From Paracoccaceae bacterium (GTDB lineage: Bacteria > Pseudomonadota > Alphaproteobacteria > Rhodobacterales > Rhodobacteraceae): a DNA stretch of 5,293 bases. The stretch spans positions 1 to 5,293 of the forward strand of contig JAHRVZ010000318.1 of NCBI GenBank assembly GCA_019090405.1, written 5' to 3'. A program made the position numbers and the translations under genes. Of the stretch, positions 1 through 5,293 are shown in pieces. The notes beneath the pieces were generated by a model. That model ran no database searches. It had not been told where the DNA came from and was given only the letters and a program-made list of their open reading frames with translations. The number at the start of each line of letters is the position of its first letter. Position 1 is the first letter of the stretch.

Positions 1-567
1 GAACCTGGAACCTATGGCGAGCCGTATTCGAATGCAGCGATATTGCAGGAATGCCTGAGCGGTGAACCTCAAATCACCTGCAGTTTTCACGCGGACGGGA
101 CCAAATTTTTTGTCGAGGATGACGGGCGCACACCGTCCTATGTATTTGACACGCTACGGTCTCTGGACGTCGGCGCGCCGCTGACAGTCGAGGGTGACTT
201 GGTTGCGTTTTACGATCACACGGCAGATTTGGTCCTGCGAAATGTTGTTACGCGGCCGTGGTCCGAGGCGGACATATTGCTAAGTAAGATGCAGGGCCAG
301 TGGTACGCAAAAGACGACCTAAACGCACAGTTCACCATTGTCGGATCGGAACGGGAAAACACCTATGGTGGGGCCATTACCGGGATTGATTACCTTAACA
401 TTCAAGAATGGTGCGGCGGCTTTGAAGACAGCGGACCCTATTTGTATGCGCGCGCAGAAAACAGCGGTGACAGCTTTTGCTATGCGATTGAAAAAGTTGA
501 CGATCTGACTATGTCGCTGACTTTCTTACCGCGTGGCAACGTTCTAGAATTCCAAAAGCTTGAGTGA
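1..567 (+). CDS. Hypothetical protein, probably exported, 5'-truncated by window edge
   Basis: I do not recognise the family. The reading frame is open from base 1 to the TGA at 565-567 (188 codons visible). A TTG at 43 could start a 174-residue product, but nothing forces that start because the frame continues upstream, so the gene is treated as partial. Two parts can be seen: residues about 15-87, rich in short beta-like stretches, and residues about 92-188, which begin LLSKMQGQWY and end LPRGNVLEF, a pattern that recalls small lipocalin-like or beta-barrel domains. Four cysteines occur as two pairs (C18/C27 and C138/C160), which would suit disulfides in the periplasm; that is inference. 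No membrane segment is visible in this part. The protein is acidic, with many D and E residues. It converges on choV with 4 bases between stops, so it need not be related to choline metabolism. Coding is very likely; function is unknown. Confidence 0.75.
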   Translation, partial: EPGTYGEPYSNAAILQECLSGEPQITCSFHADGTKFFVEDDGRTPSYVFDTLRSLDVGAPLTVEGDLVAFYDHTADLVLRNVVTRPWSEADILLSKMQGQWYAKDDLNAQFTIVGSERENTYGGAITGIDYLNIQEWCGGFEDSGPYLYARAENSGDSFCYAIEKVDDLTMSLTFLPRGNVLEFQKLE

Positions 568-571
568 TCGT

Positions 572-1597
572 TTAGCCGCGCGGATCAAGCAATTTTGCCA
601 GTATGCCATTACGGGTGATTTGTCCGACCAAAGCGCCATCCGACATGACACCAACGGATGCATCGTGTCCTTGGACTGCTGTCATCACCTCTTGGATTGT
701 CGCGTCGGATGCAACTGAACTGGGCGGCGTGCCTTTGACCGGCTCCATCACATCGCGCGCGCAAAGCACCCCTAGCGGGTTCATATGAGCTACAAAATCA
801 GAAACGTATTCGGTTTCAGGATTTGTAAAGATCTGCTGTGGAGTGCCCGCCTGCACAATGCGTCCACCTTCCATGATGGCGATGCGATCACCGATTTTGA
901 ACGCTTCGTCCAGATCATGGCTGACAAAGATGATGGTGCGGCCCAGCTTGGCCTGCAAATCCAGCAATTCGTCCTGCAATCGGGTGCGGATCAGCGGATC
1001 AAGGGCTGAAAACGGTTCGTCCATCAACAGGATCGGAGCCTCGGTTGCAAAGGCGCGTGCCAGCCCGACGCGTTGCTGCATGCCGCCCGACAATTCGCCC
1101 ACTTTGCGATCTGCCCAATCGGCCAACCCGACCAGTTCCAACTGCGCATTGACCCGGTTATGGCGTTCAGATTTGGACATCCCGGCCAGTTCCAACCCCA
1201 GCCCGACGTTTTCACGCACATTGCGCCATGGCAGTAATCCAAACTGCTGAAACACCATCGCCACGCGGGTTGATCGCAAATGGCGCAAAGTCGCCTTATC
1301 CACCGTCGTCACGTCAACAAGCCCATTGCCGCTATCAACCCGGACTGCGCCACGCACCACCGGATTCAACCCGTTCACCGCCCGCAAAAGTGTCGATTTG
1401 CCCGAACCAGACAGCCCCATCAGCACCAGAATTTCACCCTCGGCCACGGTTAACGAACAGTTATGAACGCCCAGAACCTGCCCGGTTGCAGCCTGAATTT
1501 CAGTCCGGTCCTTCATCTCGTCCATCATCGGCAAGGCACGTTCAGGTTTGTCCCCAAACACAATGTTCACATTGTCAAAATCAACTGCAATCGCCAT
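572..1597 (-). CDS. choV: Choline ABC transporter ATP-binding protein ChoV
   Basis: This is the cytoplasmic ATPase that powers choline import through ChoW, a member of the ProV/OpuAA/ChoV quaternary-amine family. The 341 residues show all ABC motifs: Walker A GLSGSGKST (61-69), Q-loop FQQFGLLPW (116-124), signature LSGGMQQR (169-176), Walker B ILLMDEP (189-195, catalytic E194), D-loop SALD (197-200) and switch H227 in SHD. The long N-terminal stretch before Walker A (including EIQAATGQVLGV) is typical of this subfamily. The C-terminus (about 281-341, from ARDVMEP) looks like a single CBS module, whereas ProV and OpuAA usually carry two. The start is the ATG at 1597-1595, which overlaps the choW stop by one base (TGATG), so translation is probably coupled; a GGAG lies 8 bases upstream. 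It is the last gene of choX-choW-choV. A glycine betaine or proline betaine substrate cannot be excluded from this protein alone; the choline call comes from ChoX and the neighbouring bet genes. Confidence 0.93.
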   Translation of the reverse strand: MAIAVDFDNVNIVFGDKPERALPMMDEMKDRTEIQAATGQVLGVHNCSLTVAEGEILVLMGLSGSGKSTLLRAVNGLNPVVRGAVRVDSGNGLVDVTTVDKATLRHLRSTRVAMVFQQFGLLPWRNVRENVGLGLELAGMSKSERHNRVNAQLELVGLADWADRKVGELSGGMQQRVGLARAFATEAPILLMDEPFSALDPLIRTRLQDELLDLQAKLGRTIIFVSHDLDEAFKIGDRIAIMEGGRIVQAGTPQQIFTNPETEYVSDFVAHMNPLGVLCARDVMEPVKGTPPSSVASDATIQEVMTAVQGHDASVGVMSDGALVGQITRNGILAKLLDPRG

Positions 1598-2430
1598 CAG
1601 TCCCGCTCCATCCGCAGCATTCTATCCAGCATGATCGCAACAACCACAATGATAAGCCCGCTTTCAAATCCCAGCGCGGTATTCACCTGATTAAGCGCAC
1701 GCACAACCGGCACCCCAAGACCATCCGCGCCCACAAGTGCGGAAATCACCACCATCGACAGTGACAACATTATGGTCTGGTTCAATCCGGCCATGATCTG
1801 GGGCAGGGCATAAGGAAGCTCGACTTTCCACAAGGTCTGGCGCGGCGTCGCGCCAAATGCCTGCGTTGCCTCAAGCAGTTCTTTGGGAGTTGAGGTCACT
1901 CCAAGATGCGTCAACCGGATTGGGGCAGGCAGCACAAAAATCACCGTCGCAATAAGGCCCGGAACCATGCCGATACCAAAGAACACAATCGCCGGGATCA
2001 GATAAACAAAGGTCGGCAGTGTCTGCATCAGGTCCAGAACCGGGCGCATCACCCGGTAAAGCCGGGGGCGGTGCGCCGCTGCTATGCCAATCGGCACGCC
2101 AATGCCCATGCAGACCACGCAGGCGGATAATACCAGCGTCAGGCTTTCGGTGGTTTCCTCCCAATAGTCCTGATTGAGAATGAACAGAAATCCGATAATG
2201 ACCAACACAACCGGCTTCCAGTTGCGTTGCATGAGATAGGTCAGGGCCGCAAACAACGCGATGATAATCAATGGATGAGGCGTTTGCAGCAGCCACAGAA
2301 TGCCCTCGATAAGCGCCTCCATCGTATCCGCCAGCCGGTCAAAAAACCACGCGCCATTGGTCTGCAACCAGTCAAAAACAGAGGCGGCCCATTTGCCGAT
2401 CGGGATCTTGTTGTCGGTCAGCCAGTCCAT
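1597..2430 (-). CDS. choW: Choline ABC transporter permease ChoW
   Basis: This is the inner-membrane permease of the choline importer, in the ProW/OpuAB family; two copies are expected to form the channel with two ChoV subunits. The 277-residue length fits the short ChoW type rather than the longer ProW of E. coli. An amphipathic N-terminal part (1-50, with WLQTNGAWFFDRLADTME) is followed by hydrophobic segments at roughly 54-68, 72-86, 96-118, 137-155, 157-173, 216-238 and 257-270. The cytoplasmic EAA-type coupling loop is at about 184-210 (ELLEATQAFGATPRQTLWKV and onward to LPYALP), where ChoV docks. The ATG at 2430-2428 is preceded by a good ribosome site, TGAGG, five bases upstream. It lies 141 bases downstream of choX across a spacer of three hairpins and overlaps choV by one base. 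Confidence 0.93.
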   Translation of the reverse strand: MDWLTDNKIPIGKWAASVFDWLQTNGAWFFDRLADTMEALIEGILWLLQTPHPLIIIALFAALTYLMQRNWKPVVLVIIGFLFILNQDYWEETTESLTLVLSACVVCMGIGVPIGIAAAHRPRLYRVMRPVLDLMQTLPTFVYLIPAIVFFGIGMVPGLIATVIFVLPAPIRLTHLGVTSTPKELLEATQAFGATPRQTLWKVELPYALPQIMAGLNQTIMLSLSMVVISALVGADGLGVPVVRALNQVNTALGFESGLIIVVVAIMLDRMLRMERD

Positions 2431-2473
2431 TGAAACCTCATGTCATTGGGATTGCTTAAAGAGAGAGGTCGCA

Positions 2474-2498
2474 TCCGTTTTCTTACAAAGAAAACGGA
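2474..2498 (-). other. Intercistronic hairpin 1 (11-bp perfect stem, 3-nt loop)
   Basis: Bases 2474-2484 (TCCGTTTTCTT) and 2488-2498 (AAGAAAACGGA) are perfect reverse complements around a 3-base loop. In the cho transcript this is the hairpin closest to choW, with about 43 bases left before the choW ATG. No U-run follows it in the minus direction, so it does not look like a standard terminator. A role in RNA folding or processing between choX and choW is inferred. Confidence 0.6.
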
Positions 2499-2499
2499 C

Positions 2500-2520
2500 C
2501 GGAATTTTTCAAAAATTCCG
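2500..2520 (-). other. Intercistronic hairpin 2 (10-bp perfect inverted repeat)
   Basis: Bases 2500-2509 (CGGAATTTTT) and 2511-2520 (AAAAATTCCG) are perfect reverse complements around one central base; a real RNA loop would open a few A-U pairs. It lies one base from hairpin 1. The AACGGA of hairpin 1 (2493-2498) can also pair with TCCGTT at 2517-2522, so alternative folds are possible. Function unknown. Confidence 0.55.
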
Positions 2521-2531
2521 TTCACCCCGAA

Positions 2532-2570
2532 ACATAGACCGCCCCGAACAAAGTCCGGGGCGGTCTATGT
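2532..2570 (-). terminator. Strong GC-rich stem-loop directly after choX; leaky terminator or mRNA 3'-end stabiliser
   Basis: ACATAGACCGCCCCG (2532-2546) is perfectly complementary to CGGGGCGGTCTATGT (2556-2570), giving a 15-bp stem. It begins one base after the choX TAA (2574-2572). In minus-strand RNA the inner bases GAC-UUU-GUU add three more pairs (one G-U, one A-U, one C-G), leaving a 3-base loop and an 18-bp stem; on the plus strand the same position is an A/C mismatch. Only a short U stretch (UUU, then CGGGG) follows, so full termination is doubtful. Partial termination, or protection of the choX message from 3' exonucleases, would explain more binding protein than permease, as is known for other ABC operons. 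The role is inferred; the structure is seen directly. Confidence 0.55.
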
Positions 2571-2571
2571 A

Positions 2572-3492
2572 TTACTTCAGAGCCTTCTTGACAGCGTCCA
2601 TTGCATCTCCGCCATCCGCGGTCGTCACTCCATCCAGCCAGCCGACCAGAACATCGGGGTTCGCCGTCAGCCAGGCCGTTGCTGCCTCGTTAGGTTCGGC
2701 ACTATCGTCAAGAATTGCCGCCATAATCTCGTTTTCCATCGCCAGCGAGAACTCAAGATTGCCCAGCAACTTGCCAACATTTGCACATTCGGCGACATAT
2801 CCGGCGCGGGTGTTGGTATAGACCGTTGCACCGCCCAGATTGGGACCAAACCAATCGTCACCTCCGGTCAGATAGGACATGTCAAAATTGGCATTCATCG
2901 GATGTGGCTCCCAGCCAAGAAACACAACCGGCTCACCCTTGCGATCGGCGCGTTTTACCTGTGCCAGCATGCCCTGTTCTGAACTTTCAACAACTTCAAA
3001 CCCATCCAGCGAAAAAGCATTGTCAGCAATCATATCCATGATCAGCCGGTTGCCGTCATTGCCGGCTTCGATGCCGTAAATCTTACCCTCCAGCGCATCC
3101 TTTTGCGCGGCAATATCAGCAAAACCCGCAATGCCCAAATCTGCCGCTGCCTTGTTCACCGCAAGCGTATATTTTGCACCTTCCAGATTGGCCCGCACAG
3201 TGTCGACTGTGCCCGCGTCACGATAGGGTGCGATATCGGCCTCCATCGTTGGCATCCAGTTGCCCAGGAATATATCAATGTCGCCACCTTCCATCGACTT
3301 ATAGGTCACTGGCACCGACAAAACCTTGACGTCAGTCTCATATCCCAGCGCCTCAAGAACCACCGAAGTTGCCGCCGTTGTTGCGGTAATGTCAGTCCAG
3401 CCGACATCGGCAAAATTCACTTTTGTGCAATCCGCAAGCGCCGGAGTCGCCGCCATCAGCGCCAACAGCGAAAATGTTGTTTTGAGTTTCAT
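2572..3492 (-). CDS. choX: Periplasmic choline-binding protein ChoX
   Basis: This is the substrate-binding protein of the choline importer and belongs to the OpuAC/ProX-like fold family. The 306-residue precursor starts with a Sec signal peptide, MKLKTTFSLLALMAATPALA, with probable cleavage after A20 (ALA|D). From memory, Sinorhizobium meliloti ChoX binds choline with W43, D45, W90, Y119, N156 and W205. Here W32 (VGWTD), D34, W79 (GNWMP), Y108 (AKYTLAV), N145 (EAGNDGN) and W194 (LGWEPHP) line up with a constant offset of 11, so the whole aromatic choline box is present. C22 and C236 are the only cysteines and could form a disulfide. The ATG at 3492-3490 has a purine-rich GAGAGAGAA just upstream. 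It is the first gene of the cho operon, divergent from betI. Acetylcholine, or weaker betaine, could also be bound. Confidence 0.94.
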   Translation of the reverse strand: MKLKTTFSLLALMAATPALADCTKVNFADVGWTDITATTAATSVVLEALGYETDVKVLSVPVTYKSMEGGDIDIFLGNWMPTMEADIAPYRDAGTVDTVRANLEGAKYTLAVNKAAADLGIAGFADIAAQKDALEGKIYGIEAGNDGNRLIMDMIADNAFSLDGFEVVESSEQGMLAQVKRADRKGEPVVFLGWEPHPMNANFDMSYLTGGDDWFGPNLGGATVYTNTRAGYVAECANVGKLLGNLEFSLAMENEIMAAILDDSAEPNEAATAWLTANPDVLVGWLDGVTTADGGDAMDAVKKALK

Positions 3493-3527
3493 GTCGTTCT
3501 CTCTCTATATTTGTACCAATTTTCAAC

Positions 3528-3556
3528 ACGCTAATTTTTGTTGATTGACGAGTCAA
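3528..3556 (-). promoter_or_regulatory. Predicted sigma-70 promoter of choXWV
   Basis: Reading the minus strand, TTGACT (3556-3551) lies 17 bases before TAGCGT (3533-3528). The -35 is close to consensus; the -10 keeps the T, A and final T of TATAAT. Transcription would begin near 3521, leaving a leader of about 30 bases, too short for a riboswitch. The -35 lies inside the palindromic operator. No start site has been mapped here; this is read from sequence only. Confidence 0.55.
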
Positions 3557-3563
3557 TAAACAA
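3538..3563. promoter_or_regulatory. Predicted BetI operator (26-bp palindrome)
   Basis: The left arm TTGTTGATTGAC (3538-3549) and right arm GTCAATAAACAA (3552-3563) match as inverted repeats in 11 of 12 positions around a central GA. The core ATTGAC/GTCAAT is perfect. It resembles the TTGA...TCAA-type dyads described for BetI and lies between betI and choX, overlapping the -35 boxes of both predicted promoters. In E. coli, BetI is known to bind the divergent betT/betI promoter region; binding here is inferred from position, symmetry and the adjacent betI gene. Confidence 0.7.
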
Positions 3564-3573
3564 TCCCTAGCGT
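3545..3573 (+). promoter_or_regulatory. Predicted sigma-70 promoter of betI-betA
   Basis: TTGACG (3545-3550) is followed after 17 bases by TAGCGT (3568-3573), the same -10 hexamer and spacing as the opposing choX promoter. The two -35 boxes touch at 3550/3551. Transcription would begin near 3580, about 22 bases before the betI ATG. Since the -35 lies in the presumed BetI site, betI should repress itself. Confidence 0.55.
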
Positions 3574-3601
3574 TCTTCTTCGTCATCAAAGGGAACCCGG
3601 A

Positions 3602-4174
3602 ATGCCAAAGCTTGGAATGGAGCCTATCAGACGCGAAGCGCTGGTCAAAGCCACGATCGCCGAAATTGGGGCGGCTGGGTCTTTGGATGTTACAGTCAGC
3701 CAGATTGCCCGCCGTGCTGGTATGTCCAGCGCTTTGGCGCATCACTATTTTGGCGGGAAAGAGCAAATATTTCTGGCCGCCATGCGCCGCATTTTGACAG
3801 ATTTTGGCACTGAGGTCCGGCGCGAATTGCATACCGCGCAGCCCCACGCACGCGCGCGCGGTATCATTCGCGCCTGTTTTGCTCCGTCGTGCTTTGCCCC
3901 GGCCACCATCAGCGCGTGGACTACGTTTTATGTCCTGGCCCAACATAACCCGCAAGCCTTGCGATTGTGGCGCATCTACCAAATGCGCCTGCGCTCAAAC
4001 CTGACCCACGCTTTGCGCCCAATGACCGATGACCCCGCCAAAGCCGCCAACATTATGGCCGCCTTTATTGACGGGCTTTATATCCGCGCAGCACTGGACA
4101 ACCCGGGCGCCCCCGAAACTGCAACTGAATTGGCGCTGGATTTGTTAACCTTGCAAACAAAAACTCCACAATGA
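3602..4174 (+). CDS. betI: TetR-family transcriptional repressor BetI, choline-responsive
   Basis: BetI represses choline-to-glycine-betaine genes and is relieved by choline. The 190-residue length is close to the roughly 195 of E. coli BetI. The N-terminus MPKLGMEPIRREAL is the family hallmark and fixes the start at 3602. The TetR helix-turn-helix covers about 29-53 (VTVSQIARRAGMSSALAHHYF, then GGKEQI). The C-terminal ligand and dimer domain shows BetI-like blocks: ISAWTTFYVLAQHNPQALRL (103-122), the RLRSNLTHAL stretch (129-138) and FIDGLYIRAAL (155-165). A GGGA lies 7 bases before the ATG. The gene is divergent from choX and upstream of betA in the same direction. The 26-bp palindrome just upstream is its likely operator. 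DNA-contact residues were not checked against a structure. Confidence 0.95.
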   Translation: MPKLGMEPIRREALVKATIAEIGAAGSLDVTVSQIARRAGMSSALAHHYFGGKEQIFLAAMRRILTDFGTEVRRELHTAQPHARARGIIRACFAPSCFAPATISAWTTFYVLAQHNPQALRLWRIYQMRLRSNLTHALRPMTDDPAKAANIMAAFIDGLYIRAALDNPGAPETATELALDLLTLQTKTPQ

Positions 4175-4187
4175 GTAAACCCATTCA

Positions 4188-4219
4188 TTTTGGCAAAAAT
4201 ATCCCCGCCGGAGGCATGG
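4188..4219 (+). other. Intergenic motif between betI and betA
   Basis: The 81-base betI-betA gap (4175-4255) contains a small dyad, TTTTG-G-CAAAA (4188-4198), then an AT stretch and a GC block CCCCGCCGGAGGC. From memory, similar A-rich plus CCGGAGG blocks are common between genes in Rhodobacteraceae genomes; I cannot check this here. There is no convincing terminator and no second BetI-type palindrome in the gap, so betA is probably read through from the betI promoter. The rest of the gap holds only the weak betA ribosome site (AAGG, 4244-4247). Confidence 0.3.
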
Positions 4220-4255
4220 AATCTCTTTGCCCTGGCCCCCAATAAGGCACCACCC

Positions 4256-5293
4256 ATGCAAGCAGACTTTATCATCATCGGCGCCGGGTCCGCTGGATGT
4301 GTCATGGCCTATCGCCTTGCCAGTTCCGGGGCATCGGTTCTTGTTATTGAACATGGCGGCACCGACGCAGGTCCGCTGATCCAGATGCCCGCAGCTCTTA
4401 GCTATCCGATGAACATGTCACGTTACGATTGGGGTTATACATCTGAACCCGAACCGCACCTGAACAACCGCCGCCTTGCTTGCCCCCGGGGCAAGGTTGT
4501 CGGTGGATCGTCCAGCATCAATGGCATGGTTTATGTACGAGGCCATGCAATGGATTTTGACCATTGGGCCGATTCCGGCGCGGATGGCTGGTCATACGCC
4601 GATGTGCTGCCCTATTTCAAACGCATGGAACACTGGCACGAAAGCGGCCATGGCGGGGATAGCAACTGGCGGGGCAACGATGGCCCGCTGCATGTCACCC
4701 GTGGCCCGCGGAACAACCCTTTGTTTGACGCCTTCGTCAAAGCGGGCCGACAGGCCGGGTACGAAATAACCGATGACTATAATGGCCAGAAACAAGAGGG
4801 CTTTGGCCCGATGGAACAAACCGTCTGGAACGGTCGCCGCTGGTCTGCCGCTAACGCCTATCTGCGCCCAGCCCTGAAACATAAAAATTGCACCATCACC
4901 CGTGCTTTGGCCCGTCGCATTATCATGGAAAACGGTCGCGCCACCGGCGTCGAAGTCGACCGTAACGGCAAACGCGAAATCCTCTTGGCCACCCGCGAAG
5001 TCATCATCACTGCGTCCTCGATCAACTCTCCCAAACTGTTGATGTTGTCGGGCATCGGCCCTGCAGCGCACCTTCAGGACCATGGCATCGACGTTATCGC
5101 AGACCGCCCCGGTGTCGGGGCCAATCTTCAGGATCATCTTGAGCTTTATGTGCAGATGGCGTCCAAACAACCGATCACCCTGTATCGTCATTGGAATCTG
5201 TTATCCAAAGCAATGATCGGGGCGCAATGGCTGTTCACAAAAACCGGCCTTGGCGCATCCAACCAATTTGAAAGCGCCGCCTTTATTCGCAGC
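4256..5293 (+). CDS. betA: Choline dehydrogenase BetA, 3'-truncated by window edge
   Basis: BetA is an FAD-dependent, membrane-associated GMC oxidoreductase that oxidises choline to betaine aldehyde, and it can carry the aldehyde on to glycine betaine. 346 codons are visible of an expected 550 or so. Seen: the Rossmann FAD motif IIGAGSAG (7-14) with the acidic end of the second strand, VIEHGG (30-35); GMC signature 1, with RGKVVGGSSSINGMVYVRG at 78-96; GMC signature 2, SSINSPKLLMLSGIG (254-268); and the conserved GVGANLQDHLE (286-296). The catalytic histidine region near the C-terminus lies beyond the window. The ATG at 4256 is preferred because BetA proteins begin a few residues before the FAD motif; the only upstream in-frame alternative after the stop at 4172 is a TTG at 4190. 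The ribosome site (AAGG, 8 bases upstream) is modest. Other GMC alcohol dehydrogenases are similar, but the link to betI and choXWV makes choline the likely substrate. Confidence 0.92.
   Translation, partial: MQADFIIIGAGSAGCVMAYRLASSGASVLVIEHGGTDAGPLIQMPAALSYPMNMSRYDWGYTSEPEPHLNNRRLACPRGKVVGGSSSINGMVYVRGHAMDFDHWADSGADGWSYADVLPYFKRMEHWHESGHGGDSNWRGNDGPLHVTRGPRNNPLFDAFVKAGRQAGYEITDDYNGQKQEGFGPMEQTVWNGRRWSAANAYLRPALKHKNCTITRALARRIIMENGRATGVEVDRNGKREILLATREVIITASSINSPKLLMLSGIGPAAHLQDHGIDVIADRPGVGANLQDHLELYVQMASKQPITLYRHWNLLSKAMIGAQWLFTKTGLGASNQFESAAFIRS

Noticed and set aside
1228..1764. 178-codon plus-strand frame antisense to choV and choW
   Set aside because: Low-complexity composition rich in P, S, R and H, typical of a shadow frame; both strands cannot be explained better than by the ABC genes.
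2474..2570. Full Rho-independent terminator separating choX from choWV
   Set aside because: None of the three hairpins is followed by a proper U-run in the minus direction, and choW has no obvious promoter of its own in the spacer. A partial terminator remains possible.
3493..3601. Riboswitch or long structured leader upstream of choX or betI
   Set aside because: The predicted leaders are only about 20-30 bases, and the only strong dyad is the operator that overlaps the -35 boxes.
3392..3982. 196-codon minus-strand frame across the divergent promoter
   Set aside because: It covers the choX start, both promoters and half of betI. The real genes there have strong family signatures and this frame has none.
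4592..5191. 199-codon open frame on the minus strand inside betA
   Set aside because: It lies fully antisense to betA, which carries clear FAD and GMC motifs. The frame is a by-product of codon bias and resembles no protein family I recognise.
1..5293. CRISPR array, tRNA or rRNA gene, insertion sequence, integrase or attachment site
   Set aside because: No spaced direct repeats, tRNA-like cloverleaf, transposase-like frame or terminal repeats were seen on either strand.

Overview
The window looks like a chromosomal segment of a marine alphaproteobacterium, most likely Rhodobacteraceae (Roseobacter group). The basis is protein style and gene order: a ChoX-type choline-binding protein, a short ChoW permease and a ChoV ATPase sit divergently from betI and betA, with moderate to high GC. 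The genus cannot be fixed from this sequence. The window is densely coded, and no gene-free stretch reaches 300 bases; the longest gap is 141 bases.

Layout. Bases 1-567 (+) are the 3' part of an unrecognised, probably exported protein whose start lies outside the window. It converges, with only 4 bases between stops, on a minus-strand operon read choX (3492-2572), choW (2430-1597), choV (1597-572). This encodes a complete choline ABC importer: periplasmic binding protein, membrane permease and ATPase. The 141-base choX-choW gap holds three perfect hairpins in a row, the largest starting one base after the choX stop. A 109-base divergent promoter region (3493-3601) separates choX from betI (3602-4174, +), the TetR-type choline-sensing repressor. 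betI is followed after 81 bases by betA (choline dehydrogenase, from 4256), which runs off the right edge.

How it works together. ChoX captures choline in the periplasm, ChoW and ChoV import it, and BetA oxidises it to betaine aldehyde. The aldehyde dehydrogenase (BetB) expected to finish the route to glycine betaine is not in the window and may lie downstream. A 26-bp palindrome in the divergent region carries two back-to-back -35 boxes, each followed 17 bases later by the same -10 hexamer. One BetI site could therefore shut both uptake and oxidation until choline appears.

No wholly new system is visible. The most interesting parts are the mirror-symmetric operator-promoter, the triple-hairpin choX-choW spacer (whose main stem extends with a G-U pair only in the cho transcript), and the unknown two-domain-like protein at the left edge.
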